A DNA stretch of 14,375 nucleotides from Erysipelotrichaceae bacterium (lineage in GTDB: Bacteria > Bacillota_I > Bacilli_A > Erysipelotrichales > Erysipelotrichaceae): positions 1 to 14,375 of the forward strand of contig JAFOMB010000113.1 in NCBI GenBank assembly GCA_017419065.1. Reading direction: 5' to 3'. Below, piece after piece: positions 6,811 through 14,043 of the stretch (its first letter is position 1; the number at the start of each line of letters is the position of its first letter). The notes under the pieces were generated by a model. The model was not told the origin of the DNA and did no database searches. It saw only the letters and a list, made by a program, of their open reading frames with translations. The translations under genes were made by a program, and so were the position numbers.

Positions 6811-7128
6811 CTATTTCTTACTGTATACCATTTCTTCCAGACGGGAGAGCCTCTTTAAGAGGTCGACAGAAGAATAGGAAGTCGTATTCGAAAGATCGAA
6901 GGCCTTCTGTTTTCCCTGCAGTTCGATGTTCTCGTTGTTCAGCATCTTGATCTGCGCCTCGAGTTCGGCGATATGATCGAGAAGCTCCTGGACGTTGTCT
7001 TCCATCTTCTGGTAGTCTTCCAGGACCTGATCGAGAAAGGAATCGACTTCCGAAGCAGAGTAGCCTTTGAAATCGACCTGGAACTGTTTTTCGAGGATCT
7101 CATCCGGTGTTAAATTCAGCTTTTCCAT
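6811..7128 (-). CDS. gpsB: Cell division protein GpsB (DivIVA family)
   Basis: 105 residues, normal for GpsB. The N-terminal DivIVA-like segment is LTPDEILEKQFQVDFKGYSASEVDSFL (broken here: LTPDEILEKQ / FKGYSASEVDSFLDQV), then a coiled coil to about residue 70, then the short C-terminal helix SSVDLLKRLSRLEEMVY that mediates oligomerisation in the family. GpsB is a cytosolic, membrane-associated adaptor that links class A PBPs to division and elongation. AGGAGA lies 5 bases before the ATG. It is divergent from recU-ponA, whose second gene encodes its likely PBP partner; the same arrangement occurs in Bacillus subtilis (ypsB, recU, ponA). Confidence 0.93.
   Translation of the reverse strand: MEKLNLTPDEILEKQFQVDFKGYSASEVDSFLDQVLEDYQKMEDNVQELLDHIAELEAQIKMLNNENIELQGKQKAFDLSNTTSYSSVDLLKRLSRLEEMVYSKK
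6822..6830 (-). promoter_or_regulatory. Possible extended -10 for rnpB inside gpsB end
   Basis: Minus-strand TGGTATACA (6830-6822) fits TGn plus a -10 like TATAAT (4 of 6). A start near 6815 would lie about 12 bases before the mature RNase P RNA end. No good -35 is seen 16-18 bases upstream. Confidence 0.3.
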
Positions 7129-7144
7129 AATGTTCTCCTATAAT

Positions 7145-7173
7145 ATTTTACTTCATTTACAGCCTCTCTTCAA
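7145..7173 (-). promoter_or_regulatory. Candidate sigma-A promoter of gpsB(-rnpB)
   Basis: Minus-strand TTGAAG (7173-7168) and TAAAAT (7150-7145) are exactly 17 bases apart, each with 4-5 consensus bases. Transcription from near 7138 would include the AGGAGA ribosome site of gpsB. Confidence 0.6.
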
Positions 7174-7201
7174 GCGACTTCAATTTTAAATCAATGTATC
7201 T

Positions 7202-7207
7202 TATAAT
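7202..7207 (+). promoter_or_regulatory. Perfect -10 hexamer (TATAAT) before recU
   Basis: TATAAT lies 12 bases before the recU ATG. The best -35 at 17 bases is weak (TTCAAT, 7179-7184). A start 5-8 bases downstream would fall in or just after the AGGAG ribosome site (7211-7215). Confidence 0.5.
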
Positions 7208-7219
7208 AGTAGGAGTGAA

Positions 7220-7786
7220 ATGGTGAACTATCCGAACAAGAGAAACACGTATCACAAGGCAGCGGCATCGCAGTCCCGGCGCGGGATGTCTTTAGAGGAG
7301 GACATCAACACGTCAAATGAGTTCTATCTCAAGGAGGACAGCGCGGTCATTCACAAGAAACCGACACCGGTGACGATCGTCAAGGTCGACTATCCGAAAA
7401 GAAGCGCTGCCAAGATCACGGAAGCGTATTTCAAACTCCCGAGTACGACCGACTACAACGGTATCTACAAAGGACGGTATCTGGACTTCGAGGCGAAGGA
7501 ATGCGTCTCGCTGACCGCGTTCCCTTTCAGCTCCATCCACGAACATCAGATCAGACATCTGGAAAGCGTCCTGAGGCATGGTGCTGTCGCCTTCCTGATC
7601 CTGCGCATGACTTCCTACGAGCAGGACTATCTGATAAAGGCAGAGGATTTCCTGAACTTCTACAAGACGGCTAAGAGGAAATCGCTCCCCTATTCCTGGA
7701 TCCAGGAAAACGGACATCCGATCCCTTTCCGCTATCAGAAACCATGTGATTATTTAAGGGTGGTAGATGAGGTCTTCGGACTTTAG
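7220..7786 (+). CDS. recU: Holliday junction resolvase RecU
   Basis: 188 residues, slightly shorter than the about 200 of Bacillus RecU. The whole length is family-like: RRGMSLEEDINTSNEFY, VIHKKPTPVTIVKVDYP, RSAAKITEAYFK, then the nuclease core TTDYNGIYKGRYLDFEAKE with metal or catalytic residues D78, E91 and K93, and HEHQIRHLESV. It cuts four-way junctions in recombination and chromosome segregation, working with RecA encoded nearby. AGGAG is 4 bases before the ATG and 7 before the adjacent GTG at 7223, so the true start may be either. The stop overlaps the ribosome site of ponA, so the two genes are cotranscribed. Confidence 0.95.
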   Translation: MVNYPNKRNTYHKAAASQSRRGMSLEEDINTSNEFYLKEDSAVIHKKPTPVTIVKVDYPKRSAAKITEAYFKLPSTTDYNGIYKGRYLDFEAKECVSLTAFPFSSIHEHQIRHLESVLRHGAVAFLILRMTSYEQDYLIKAEDFLNFYKTAKRKSLPYSWIQENGHPIPFRYQKPCDYLRVVDEVFGL

Positions 7787-7794
7787 GAGAAACC

Positions 7795-10700
7795 ATGAGC
7801 ATTAAAAAAACAAAAGTAAAGAAAAAAGCGTCCGGCACGAAGATCGCATCGGTCATCGTCTCCGTCATCGCTGTTTTAGGCCTGATCGGCATGACAGCAG
7901 GATTCGGAGTCATTGCCTATATGCTGAAAGACAAGCCGGAACTGGATATGCAATTGCTGGAAAACAAGGAATCCAGTGTCATCTATGACGTCAACGGCGA
8001 TGTCATTGCCGAACTCGGCATGACCATCCGTGAAAACGTCACCTATGATGAGCTGCCGAACTGTCTGATCGATGCCTTCGTGGCCGTAGAAGATTCCCGT
8101 TTCTTTGAACACAACGGCTTCGACCTTCCGCGTTTCACCAGAGCCTTTATCGACAACATCCGGACGATGTCCTTCTCCCAGGGCGGTTCCACCTTCACGA
8201 TGCAGCTTGTCAAGAATACCTTCTTCGTCAATGACGATACCGGACAGCAGGCTGCCAGATCCGGTCTCGACGGCATCAAGCGTAAGATCCAGGAGATCGC
8301 GCTGGCCTTCGAACTTGAGAAGAACACCAGCAAGGAGAACATCTTCGTCCAGTATCTCAACAAGATCAACTTCGGCGGCAACCGCAACATCAGAGGCGTT
8401 GAAAAGGCTTCGGAGTACTACTTCGGAAAATCCGTTAAGGAACTCAACCTCTCGGAAGCCGCACTGTTGGCAGGTGTCATCAATGCCCCGACAGCCTATA
8501 ACCCTCACAACAATCTCGAAGCCGCGACCAGGAGACGGAATGTCGTTCTCCAGCAGATGAACAACCACGGCTATATCACCGATACCGAATACGAACTCGC
8601 CAGAAGCGTCAAAGTAGAAGATCTCCTGGTCGATCCATATACCGGAAACGGCAGAGGCGGCAATAACGGCATCCCTTATCAGGCTTACGTCGATGTCGTC
8701 GTCTCCGAGATCTATGATCTCACAGGTCTTGATCCATACAGCACGACGATGCATGTGTATACCTACATGGATCCGGAAGTCCAGAGTCTCATGGACAGGA
8801 TACAGGCCGGAGATGTCGACGGCTACTTCGAATATCCGGATGACGAATTCGAACTGGCATCCATCTCCATCAACAACCAGACCGGTGCTATCAACGGTGT
8901 CCTGGGCGGCAGGAACTACGCCGACGGCGGTGCCCTGCTCCTCAATCACGCCACCGATCAGTACAAGCAGCCGGGATCTTCCATCAAACCGATCCTCGAC
9001 TATGCCCTGGCCTTCGAAAACCTGGGCTGGTCTACCAGCCACGTCGTCGATGACAAGCCGATCACCTACCCGGGTACCAATACCTTAGTCGCCAACGCGA
9101 CAGGAAGATACAACGGCCAGACGACACTGAGAGATGCCGTGGGCAATTCTCTTAACACACCGGCTATCCAGGCCCTGCAGGCCGTCATCAATGCCAAGGG
9201 CAATGAATACGTCGTCGACTACATGCATTCCATGGGCTTCGACAATATCACCCTGGATGACTTCAATGTCCAGTATGCGATCGGCGGTTCCACTATCGCC
9301 GTCTCCTGCAAGCAGATGGCCGCAGCCCAGGCAGCACTCATGAACTATGGACGCTACATCACCCCGCATACGATACAGCGCATCGAATTCACCAGTGAGA
9401 AGGCGCCGGTCACCCCGGTCTACAACCCGGTACAGACCGTCTCCGAACAGTCGGCCTTCCTCACAACGGAACTCCTATATTCCAACGTCAACGGCGGCTA
9501 CGCCAACCTGATGCAGATCCTCATCGACAGCTATCCGGTCTACGCCAAGACAGGTACGACCGACTGGGGCAACAGCGGACGTCCATACGGCATCCCGGAC
9601 GGTTCCATCAAAGACGGCTGGATGATCGGATCTACTTCCGAATATACGGTCGCTACCTGGATCGGCTATGAAAAGGCCCAGGCCGACAAGCAGTCCTACG
9701 TCCTCTACAACGTCTATCTCTCCAACATCCAGGGAAGAGTCACCAACCTCGTCCTCGATAAAGACGTGGAAGTCCACGGTTCCCCGGCTCGTGTCAGCAG
9801 ACCGGACGGCATCGTCGGTATCACCCACATCATCGCCACCTATCCTTACGCCTCTCCGATTGAAGGCATGGATCCGAAATACATCACTTCCGGTCTGATC
9901 AACTCCCAGTTCGCGAGCCTCGTCGCTCCGGACAGCGCGGAAGTCAAGGATATCAACGGGGCGACGATCACCTACCCTGTCAATACGACAACGAATAAGG
10001 ATGATCCTACCAAGGTGGATATCCCGATCAAGATCGAATGGCCGGCCTATCCGGATGCGGACAAGCTCGTAGTCGCGGAAGAGACCATGGATATCTCCCT
10101 GCGCAACAGCAACGGCGATGTTCTGGTACCGGCTACCGGCAGAAGGCTCTTCGACTATTCCTGGGTCTACGGTCCTATCCGCTACAAGGCCGAGATCAAA
10201 GTCAACGGCCAGGTCGTCGATACGGTCATCCAGGACACCAATACGCTGGAAAAGACCTATACGGTCTCTCCAAACGATCAGATCCACGTGGAAGCCTATT
10301 ACGGCTATGAATTCAAGGAGATCAACTCCCCTAGCCGTGTCAGCAAGGATTACACGGTACCGGATGGCTTTGTGACGATCACCATCCCTGGTGCCGACTA
10401 CAACGGCAAGAAGGCAGATCTCGAACAGTGGGCCATTTCCAACAACATCAATATGACGATGAGAGAACTCCCGGCCTCCTCTTCCAACCCTGCCGGTACC
10501 TTCCAGATCTTCAACAGAGTTACGGACGAACAGCTCAATCCGGGTTCCTCCTACTCCTTCAAGCAGTCTGAGATCCCGACGCTCCAGTTCGAATGTGCCT
10601 ACTATGTCGATCTGTTCGCCATCACGGTCTCGCAAGGACGCTATCCGGGAAGCGATGTCAGACTCTCCGCTTCCACGGATGAACCGATCACCTGGACAGT

Positions 10701-10851
10701 TCTCTCCGGTCCTGCCGGAAATGACGGCGACATCCTCCACATCAACAACGATGCCAAGGCAGGAGACGAGATCCTCGTACGGGCTACCGGACAGAACTCC
10801 GGCTACTCCACGACCGCGACCATCGTCGTCGAAGCCGTACCGCAGCCGTAA
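7795..10851 (+). CDS. ponA: Class A penicillin-binding protein (PBP1A-like), bifunctional
   Basis: 1018 residues, longer than most PBP1A (700-900). Lysine-rich cytoplasmic tail (1-16), membrane helix (about 17-44), glycosyltransferase 51 domain with catalytic E99 in EDSRFFEHNG and GGSTFTMQLVKN (130-141), then a transpeptidase domain with SSIK (nucleophile S395), SLN (452-454) and KTGT (585-588). It polymerises and cross-links peptidoglycan on the outer face of the membrane. After the transpeptidase come about 350 residues of extracellular beta-rich sequence: a fibronectin-III-like stretch (about 743-850), a PASTA-like stretch (about 860-932) and an Ig/Big2-like end (about 940-1015); these assignments are from pattern only. 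AGGAG lies about 8 bases before the ATG. Partner GpsB is encoded next door, divergently. Confidence 0.95.
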   Translation: MSIKKTKVKKKASGTKIASVIVSVIAVLGLIGMTAGFGVIAYMLKDKPELDMQLLENKESSVIYDVNGDVIAELGMTIRENVTYDELPNCLIDAFVAVEDSRFFEHNGFDLPRFTRAFIDNIRTMSFSQGGSTFTMQLVKNTFFVNDDTGQQAARSGLDGIKRKIQEIALAFELEKNTSKENIFVQYLNKINFGGNRNIRGVEKASEYYFGKSVKELNLSEAALLAGVINAPTAYNPHNNLEAATRRRNVVLQQMNNHGYITDTEYELARSVKVEDLLVDPYTGNGRGGNNGIPYQAYVDVVVSEIYDLTGLDPYSTTMHVYTYMDPEVQSLMDRIQAGDVDGYFEYPDDEFELASISINNQTGAINGVLGGRNYADGGALLLNHATDQYKQPGSSIKPILDYALAFENLGWSTSHVVDDKPITYPGTNTLVANATGRYNGQTTLRDAVGNSLNTPAIQALQAVINAKGNEYVVDYMHSMGFDNITLDDFNVQYAIGGSTIAVSCKQMAAAQAALMNYGRYITPHTIQRIEFTSEKAPVTPVYNPVQTVSEQSAFLTTELLYSNVNGGYANLMQILIDSYPVYAKTGTTDWGNSGRPYGIPDGSIKDGWMIGSTSEYTVATWIGYEKAQADKQSYVLYNVYLSNIQGRVTNLVLDKDVEVHGSPARVSRPDGIVGITHIIATYPYASPIEGMDPKYITSGLINSQFASLVAPDSAEVKDINGATITYPVNTTTNKDDPTKVDIPIKIEWPAYPDADKLVVAEETMDISLRNSNGDVLVPATGRRLFDYSWVYGPIRYKAEIKVNGQVVDTVIQDTNTLEKTYTVSPNDQIHVEAYYGYEFKEINSPSRVSKDYTVPDGFVTITIPGADYNGKKADLEQWAISNNINMTMRELPASSSNPAGTFQIFNRVTDEQLNPGSSYSFKQSEIPTLQFECAYYVDLFAITVSQGRYPGSDVRLSASTDEPITWTVLSGPAGNDGDILHINNDAKAGDEILVRATGQNSGYSTTATIVVEAVPQP

Positions 10852-10869
10852 CACAGATACCATCAACAC

Positions 10870-10903
10870 AAAGAAGCCGGATCTCCCGGCTTCTTTTCTT
10901 ATA
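10870..10903 (+). terminator. Rho-independent terminator of recU-ponA
   Basis: AAGAAGCCGG (10871-10880) pairs perfectly with CCGGCTTCTT (10886-10895) around a 5-base loop, extended by one A-T pair, followed by TTCTTAT. It is 19 bases past the ponA stop. Confidence 0.85.
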
Positions 10904-10908
10904 GATTT

Positions 10909-10942
10909 GTAAATAAAAAAGGAACAGCTACTGTTCTGTTCC
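10909..10942 (-). terminator. Rho-independent terminator of the truB-asp23 operon
   Basis: On the minus strand GGAACAG (10942-10936) pairs with CTGTTCC (10927-10921), followed by TTTTTTATTTAC. The left arm is coding sequence for the last residues of the Asp23 protein, and its stop TAG (10930-10928) is in the loop. Confidence 0.8.
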
Positions 10943-11284
10943 TTCCTTGACTTCCTTTTCCTTATTGGCCTTTGTCTCTTTTTCCTTCACAAAGCCCTGG
11001 ATCTCGACATTCACAGAGGCTACCGGGATCCCTGTCATATCTTCCAGTGCTTCCCGGACTCTCATCTGAGCCTTTGAACACGTCTTGACGATGTCGATAT
11101 TCTGCTTCAGCTTCACATTCAGAACGACAGAAAACTGATCGTCCTTGAGTTTGACTTCCGCAAAGTCGTTTTTCTTATTCGGATAGATGCCGCTCACCTT
11201 GAGCGCAGAGATCTCTGCGATATCCTTGAATACCTTATTCTCGAGAACGATATTCCCGATCTCGCTCTTGTTTTCTATGACCAT
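10928..11284 (-). CDS. Asp23/Gls24 family envelope stress-response protein
   Basis: 118 residues. The family pattern is visible: an opening IGNIVLENKVFKDIAEISALKVSGI, a beta-strand FSVVLNVKLKQNIDIVKTC, the helix AQMRVREALEDMTGI and a closing strand VASVNVEIQGF, then a lysine/glutamate tail of about 18 residues. Asp23 proteins are small cytosolic or membrane-associated proteins tied to envelope homeostasis in Bacillota; no enzymatic role is known. The sequence holds no membrane helix. AGGTG lies 9 bases before the ATG. It is 22 bases after the methyltransferase gene, so it can be read as the last gene of the truB unit, but a near-perfect extended -10 just upstream may give it its own promoter. 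Confidence 0.88.
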   Translation of the reverse strand: MVIENKSEIGNIVLENKVFKDIAEISALKVSGIYPNKKNDFAEVKLKDDQFSVVLNVKLKQNIDIVKTCSKAQMRVREALEDMTGIPVASVNVEIQGFVKEKETKANKEKEVKEGTEQ

Positions 11285-11305
11285 ATCTCTATCACCTCGA
11301 TATTG

Positions 11306-11314
11306 ATTATATCA
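11306..11314 (-). promoter_or_regulatory. Extended -10 promoter candidate for asp23
   Basis: Minus-strand TGATATAAT (11314-11306) is a full TGn-TATAAT extended -10, overlapping the TAA stop of the methyltransferase gene. The start would be near 11299, leaving about 15 bases of leader with AGGTG. No good -35 at 17 bases. Confidence 0.5.
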
Positions 11315-12605
11315 TCCTTCTGAGACCTTTCGGGTACTTATTTTTCATGCGTCCCTTGCGCAGACGTCCCTGTCCCAAAGAGATCCCGTGATAAGCGATC
11401 AGGTAATCGCCGTCATCGCCTTTGACAGGCAGTTCCTGTCCTCCGACATAGAGACGGTATTCTTCTTCCTTCAGCTCATAGACATGACGATAGCGGCCTT
11501 TTAGAGTATTGGCTCTGTAGAAGGCATGGGAGAATTCAAAGCTGTCCCCTTTCAGCGTCCCGGCTTCGATTCCCTGTCGGAGTATCCCATTCCCGAGATC
11601 CGGTAAGGGAACTTCACTGAGATAATAGGTATCTTTATGTTTATAGAGATGGAGACCTTCGATGCCGATCTCTTCGGAAAGAAGATTCCGGATCTTCTTT
11701 GAAGTCTCTTCCTTCAGCAGTTTCAATGGACGGACATCGGATGTCCTCTGCTTTTTCATGACTGCGAAGAACTGCCCCTCCGTATGATCGAGAGGACAGA
11801 GTTTGACTGTTCCCTCCAGTTTTGAATGAGAGACAGGAAAGTCCTGCCTGATCAGTTCCATATCCGGGTGTCTTTCCAGGAAGGAGAGGATCTGATCCTC
11901 ATCTTCTTCAAAGGCATAGGTACAGGTGGAGTAGATCAGGATCCCTTCTCCCTTTAAAGCCGTATAGGCGTCCTCCAGAAGGCCTTTCTGGATGGAGGCG
12001 AGTTCCTCTATGTTGGAGAGAGAATAGGTCTCCAGGATCTCCGGATACTTCCGGATCATCCCTTCGCCGCTGCATGGCGCATCGAGAAGGACGACGTCGC
12101 ACTGTCCTTCCAGTAAAGAAGCGAGCTCCTCTGTTTTCTTCGATACGACGATCGTCTTATCGAGTCCCATCCTTTCAAGGTTGGATGAGAGTATCTGTGC
12201 CCGTTTGTGGGAGATGTCATTGGCGATGGCCAGATCATAGGAAGAAAGACGGTTCAAAGCGTTGATGGTCTTGCCTCCGGGTGCCGCACAGAGATCGAGG
12301 ATCAGGTGTGCCTTCCTGCCTTTCAGACAGGAGGAAGACAAAGAGGCGGCGATCTCCTGGGGATAGATGAGCCCCAGTTCATAGGCTTTTGTCTTTCCGA
12401 TGTTCTCTTCGCTGTGATAGAAGGAATCTTCGCTTAAGGAAGACGGCTCATACGGGAAATCGAGAACAGAGAGGATCGTTTCCCTGTCTGCCTTGACGGT
12501 ATTGAGAAAAAAGCCCTTCGTCAGCTCTTCCTGCAGAGAAGAAAGAAAGGCCTCGTGATCTTCGGGGAAGTATTCCCTGATGCGTTTTATAAAGAGATCA
12601 TTCAT
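11307..12605 (-). CDS. RsmF/NSUN-family rRNA (cytosine-C5)-methyltransferase
   Basis: 432 residues from the ATG at 12605, which gives the family-like MNDLFIKRIREYF; a longer frame up to 12698 lies inside ribF and is not believable. SAM-binding motif I LDLCAAPGGKT (103-113), ANDISHKRAQ (128-137), motif IV DAPCSGEG with release cysteine C178, and motif VI YSTCTY with catalytic cysteine C228. The C-terminal third resembles the RNA-binding extension of RsmF/NOL1-type enzymes. It most likely makes m5C in 16S rRNA in the cytosol; the exact site cannot be told. The start overlaps the ribF stop by 8 bases, so the genes are translationally coupled, and the upstream ribosome site is weak (GGGAT). Confidence 0.9.
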   Translation of the reverse strand: MNDLFIKRIREYFPEDHEAFLSSLQEELTKGFFLNTVKADRETILSVLDFPYEPSSLSEDSFYHSEENIGKTKAYELGLIYPQEIAASLSSSCLKGRKAHLILDLCAAPGGKTINALNRLSSYDLAIANDISHKRAQILSSNLERMGLDKTIVVSKKTEELASLLEGQCDVVLLDAPCSGEGMIRKYPEILETYSLSNIEELASIQKGLLEDAYTALKGEGILIYSTCTYAFEEDEDQILSFLERHPDMELIRQDFPVSHSKLEGTVKLCPLDHTEGQFFAVMKKQRTSDVRPLKLLKEETSKKIRNLLSEEIGIEGLHLYKHKDTYYLSEVPLPDLGNGILRQGIEAGTLKGDSFEFSHAFYRANTLKGRYRHVYELKEEEYRLYVGGQELPVKGDDGDYLIAYHGISLGQGRLRKGRMKNKYPKGLRRMI

Positions 12606-13164
12606 GTTCGTAGTGATATCCCAGCATCCTGTCTGCCATGCGGTAGTTGCCTTTGCGTATCTCTTCCTTGATGCGGGTGGAGGAGACCTTCTTGCCATAG
12701 TAGGTCACTTCCGGTACAACTTCCACGTCAAAAGCGCAGATCGAGGAAGAAGAAAGCGTCCCGCTGTCTCCCTGTCCCTTGAAGCCGAAGCGGAAATCGA
12801 AACCGCAGACCAGCGTATCGATATTCAGGGCATTCAGATACTTCTTAATGAAGTCTTCCGGAGAGGTCTTCATCATGTCCCTGTCGAAGCAGATGATGAC
12901 GAGGATGTCGATGCCGTACTTCTCATAGAGCGCTTCCCTCTGTTCGAGAGTGTTGATCTGGAAGCGGTCCTCGTTGGAGACGATATTGCCGGGATCCTGG
13001 TCAAAGGTGATCAGACAGGTTTTGATATGCTTTTCCTCAGCGATCTTACGGCAGGTGGCGATCAGTTTCTGATGGCCGATATGGACACCGTCAAAAAAGC
13101 CAATGCAGGCGGCATTGGCCTCGATAGACGGAATATATTCAGTTGATAAATGATAGATCTTCAT
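12598..13164 (-). CDS. ribF: RibF-type FAD synthetase (FMN adenylyltransferase) domain only
   Basis: 188 residues against about 300 for bifunctional RibF. The nucleotidyltransferase half is complete: GFFDGVHIGHQ (HxGH at 28-31), TFDQDPG, the helix DFIKKYLNALNID, GFDFRFGFKGQGD and SSTRIKEEI (STR at 162-164). The frame then stops at LGYHYEHE, exactly where the riboflavin kinase domain would begin, and the following bases encode the methyltransferase. The protein would therefore make FAD from FMN and ATP but not FMN from riboflavin. No kinase remnant is seen in other frames downstream. It overlaps truB by 4 bases (ATGA), the common truB-ribF order of bacteria. Confidence 0.9.
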   Translation of the reverse strand: MKIYHLSTEYIPSIEANAACIGFFDGVHIGHQKLIATCRKIAEEKHIKTCLITFDQDPGNIVSNEDRFQINTLEQREALYEKYGIDILVIICFDRDMMKTSPEDFIKKYLNALNIDTLVCGFDFRFGFKGQGDSGTLSSSSICAFDVEVVPEVTYYGKKVSSTRIKEEIRKGNYRMADRMLGYHYEHE

Positions 13165-14003
13165 AATAAACCCCGTACACAGCGGAAGACATCTCCCTCC
13201 CGGTGATAGACAGCCAGGGCTTCTTTCTCCCTGACGAGGAGGACGGTATCGCTCTCCGTTTCCAGAGACAGTGGTTTTCCGTTGAGAACGTCCCTTGCAT
13301 CGCTCACTTCTACTGTTTCATAGCGGGTAGAGAGCAGTTCATAGGGACTGTGTATATGATAGCGCCCGGACAGCACATCTTCAAGTTTATCGCATTCAGA
13401 AAGATCGATCTCATCGACAGCTTCTCTTCTGAGTTCCTTCAGCGTCCCGATGAGTCCCATGTCCTTCAGGATATCTCTCATCAGGGCACGGATGTAGGTA
13501 CCGCCGGAGACTTCCGTGCGGAAGCAGAAGCTGTCTTCACTGGCAGAAAGCAGTTCGATGGAGAAGACTTCGATGGGTCTTTCCTTCACTTCGACTTCCT
13601 TTCCCTCGCGCTGATATTCATAGAGCTTCTTTCCGTTGACCTTGATGGCTGAGGTCATCGGCGGCAGCTGCAGAGACTTCCCGAGATAGGACTTTAAAAC
13701 TTCCCTGAGCTTCTCCGGATCGTATTGTGCTGCTTCTCTTTCTTCCACGATCTTTCCGTCGATATCCAGGGTGTCGGTATCGATGCCTAAAAGGACCTCT
13801 GCGTTGTAGGTCTTCCGGTCCGAAGACAGGAACTGGGTACACTTGGCAGCGGATCCCAGCAGGACGATGAGGACACCGGTCGCATTGGGATCGAGGGTCC
13901 CGGTGTGGCCGATCTTTCTGATGCCGAAGACCTTGCGCAGTTTATGACAGACATCGAAGGAGGTCATGCCCTTCGGTTTATCGATATAGAGGATGCCGTT
14001 CAT
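13161..14003 (-). CDS. truB: tRNA pseudouridine(55) synthase TruB
   Basis: 280 residues. The N-terminus MNGILYIDKPKGMTSFDV is the family's standard opening and fixes the start. Catalytic aspartate D38 lies in GHTGTLDPNATGVL. Further family blocks: KTYNAEVLLGIDTDTLD, LPPMTSAIKVNGKKLYEYQREG and SGGTYIRALMRDI. A short PUA-like tail of about 60 residues ends the protein. It modifies U55 in the T-loop of tRNAs in the cytosol. It heads the truB-ribF-methyltransferase-asp23 cluster. The only ribosome-site candidate, AGGG, is just 2 bases from the ATG. The gap to the divergent gene is 40 bases. Confidence 0.96.
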   Translation of the reverse strand: MNGILYIDKPKGMTSFDVCHKLRKVFGIRKIGHTGTLDPNATGVLIVLLGSAAKCTQFLSSDRKTYNAEVLLGIDTDTLDIDGKIVEEREAAQYDPEKLREVLKSYLGKSLQLPPMTSAIKVNGKKLYEYQREGKEVEVKERPIEVFSIELLSASEDSFCFRTEVSGGTYIRALMRDILKDMGLIGTLKELRREAVDEIDLSECDKLEDVLSGRYHIHSPYELLSTRYETVEVSDARDVLNGKPLSLETESDTVLLVREKEALAVYHREGDVFRCVRGLL

Positions 14004-14009
14004 ATCCCT

Positions 14010-14018
14010 ATATTACCA
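14010..14018 (-). promoter_or_regulatory. Extended -10 candidate for truB
   Basis: Minus-strand TGGTAATAT (14018-14010) fits TGn plus a 4-of-6 -10. Only 6 bases separate it from the truB ATG, so initiation would be at or near the A of the start codon. No clear -35. Confidence 0.4.
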
Positions 14019-14043
14019 TGAGTCCCTGTGATAAAATGGAAAC

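Noticed and set aside
7876..9042. 388-codon open frame antisense to ponA 5' half
   Set aside because: Same codon-bias shadow; low-complexity D/V/I/G composition and no recognisable family.
9475..10869. 464-codon open frame antisense to ponA
   Set aside because: Its sequence is rich in Asp, Gly, Arg and Val because ATC, GTC and ACC codons of ponA read as GAT, GAC and GGT in reverse. No ribosome site, domain or motif; the sense frame has all PBP motifs.
12606..12698. N-terminal extension of the methyltransferase gene to 12698
   Set aside because: The extra 31 residues lie within ribF, have no similarity to the family, and MNDLFIKRI from 12605 is a typical start.
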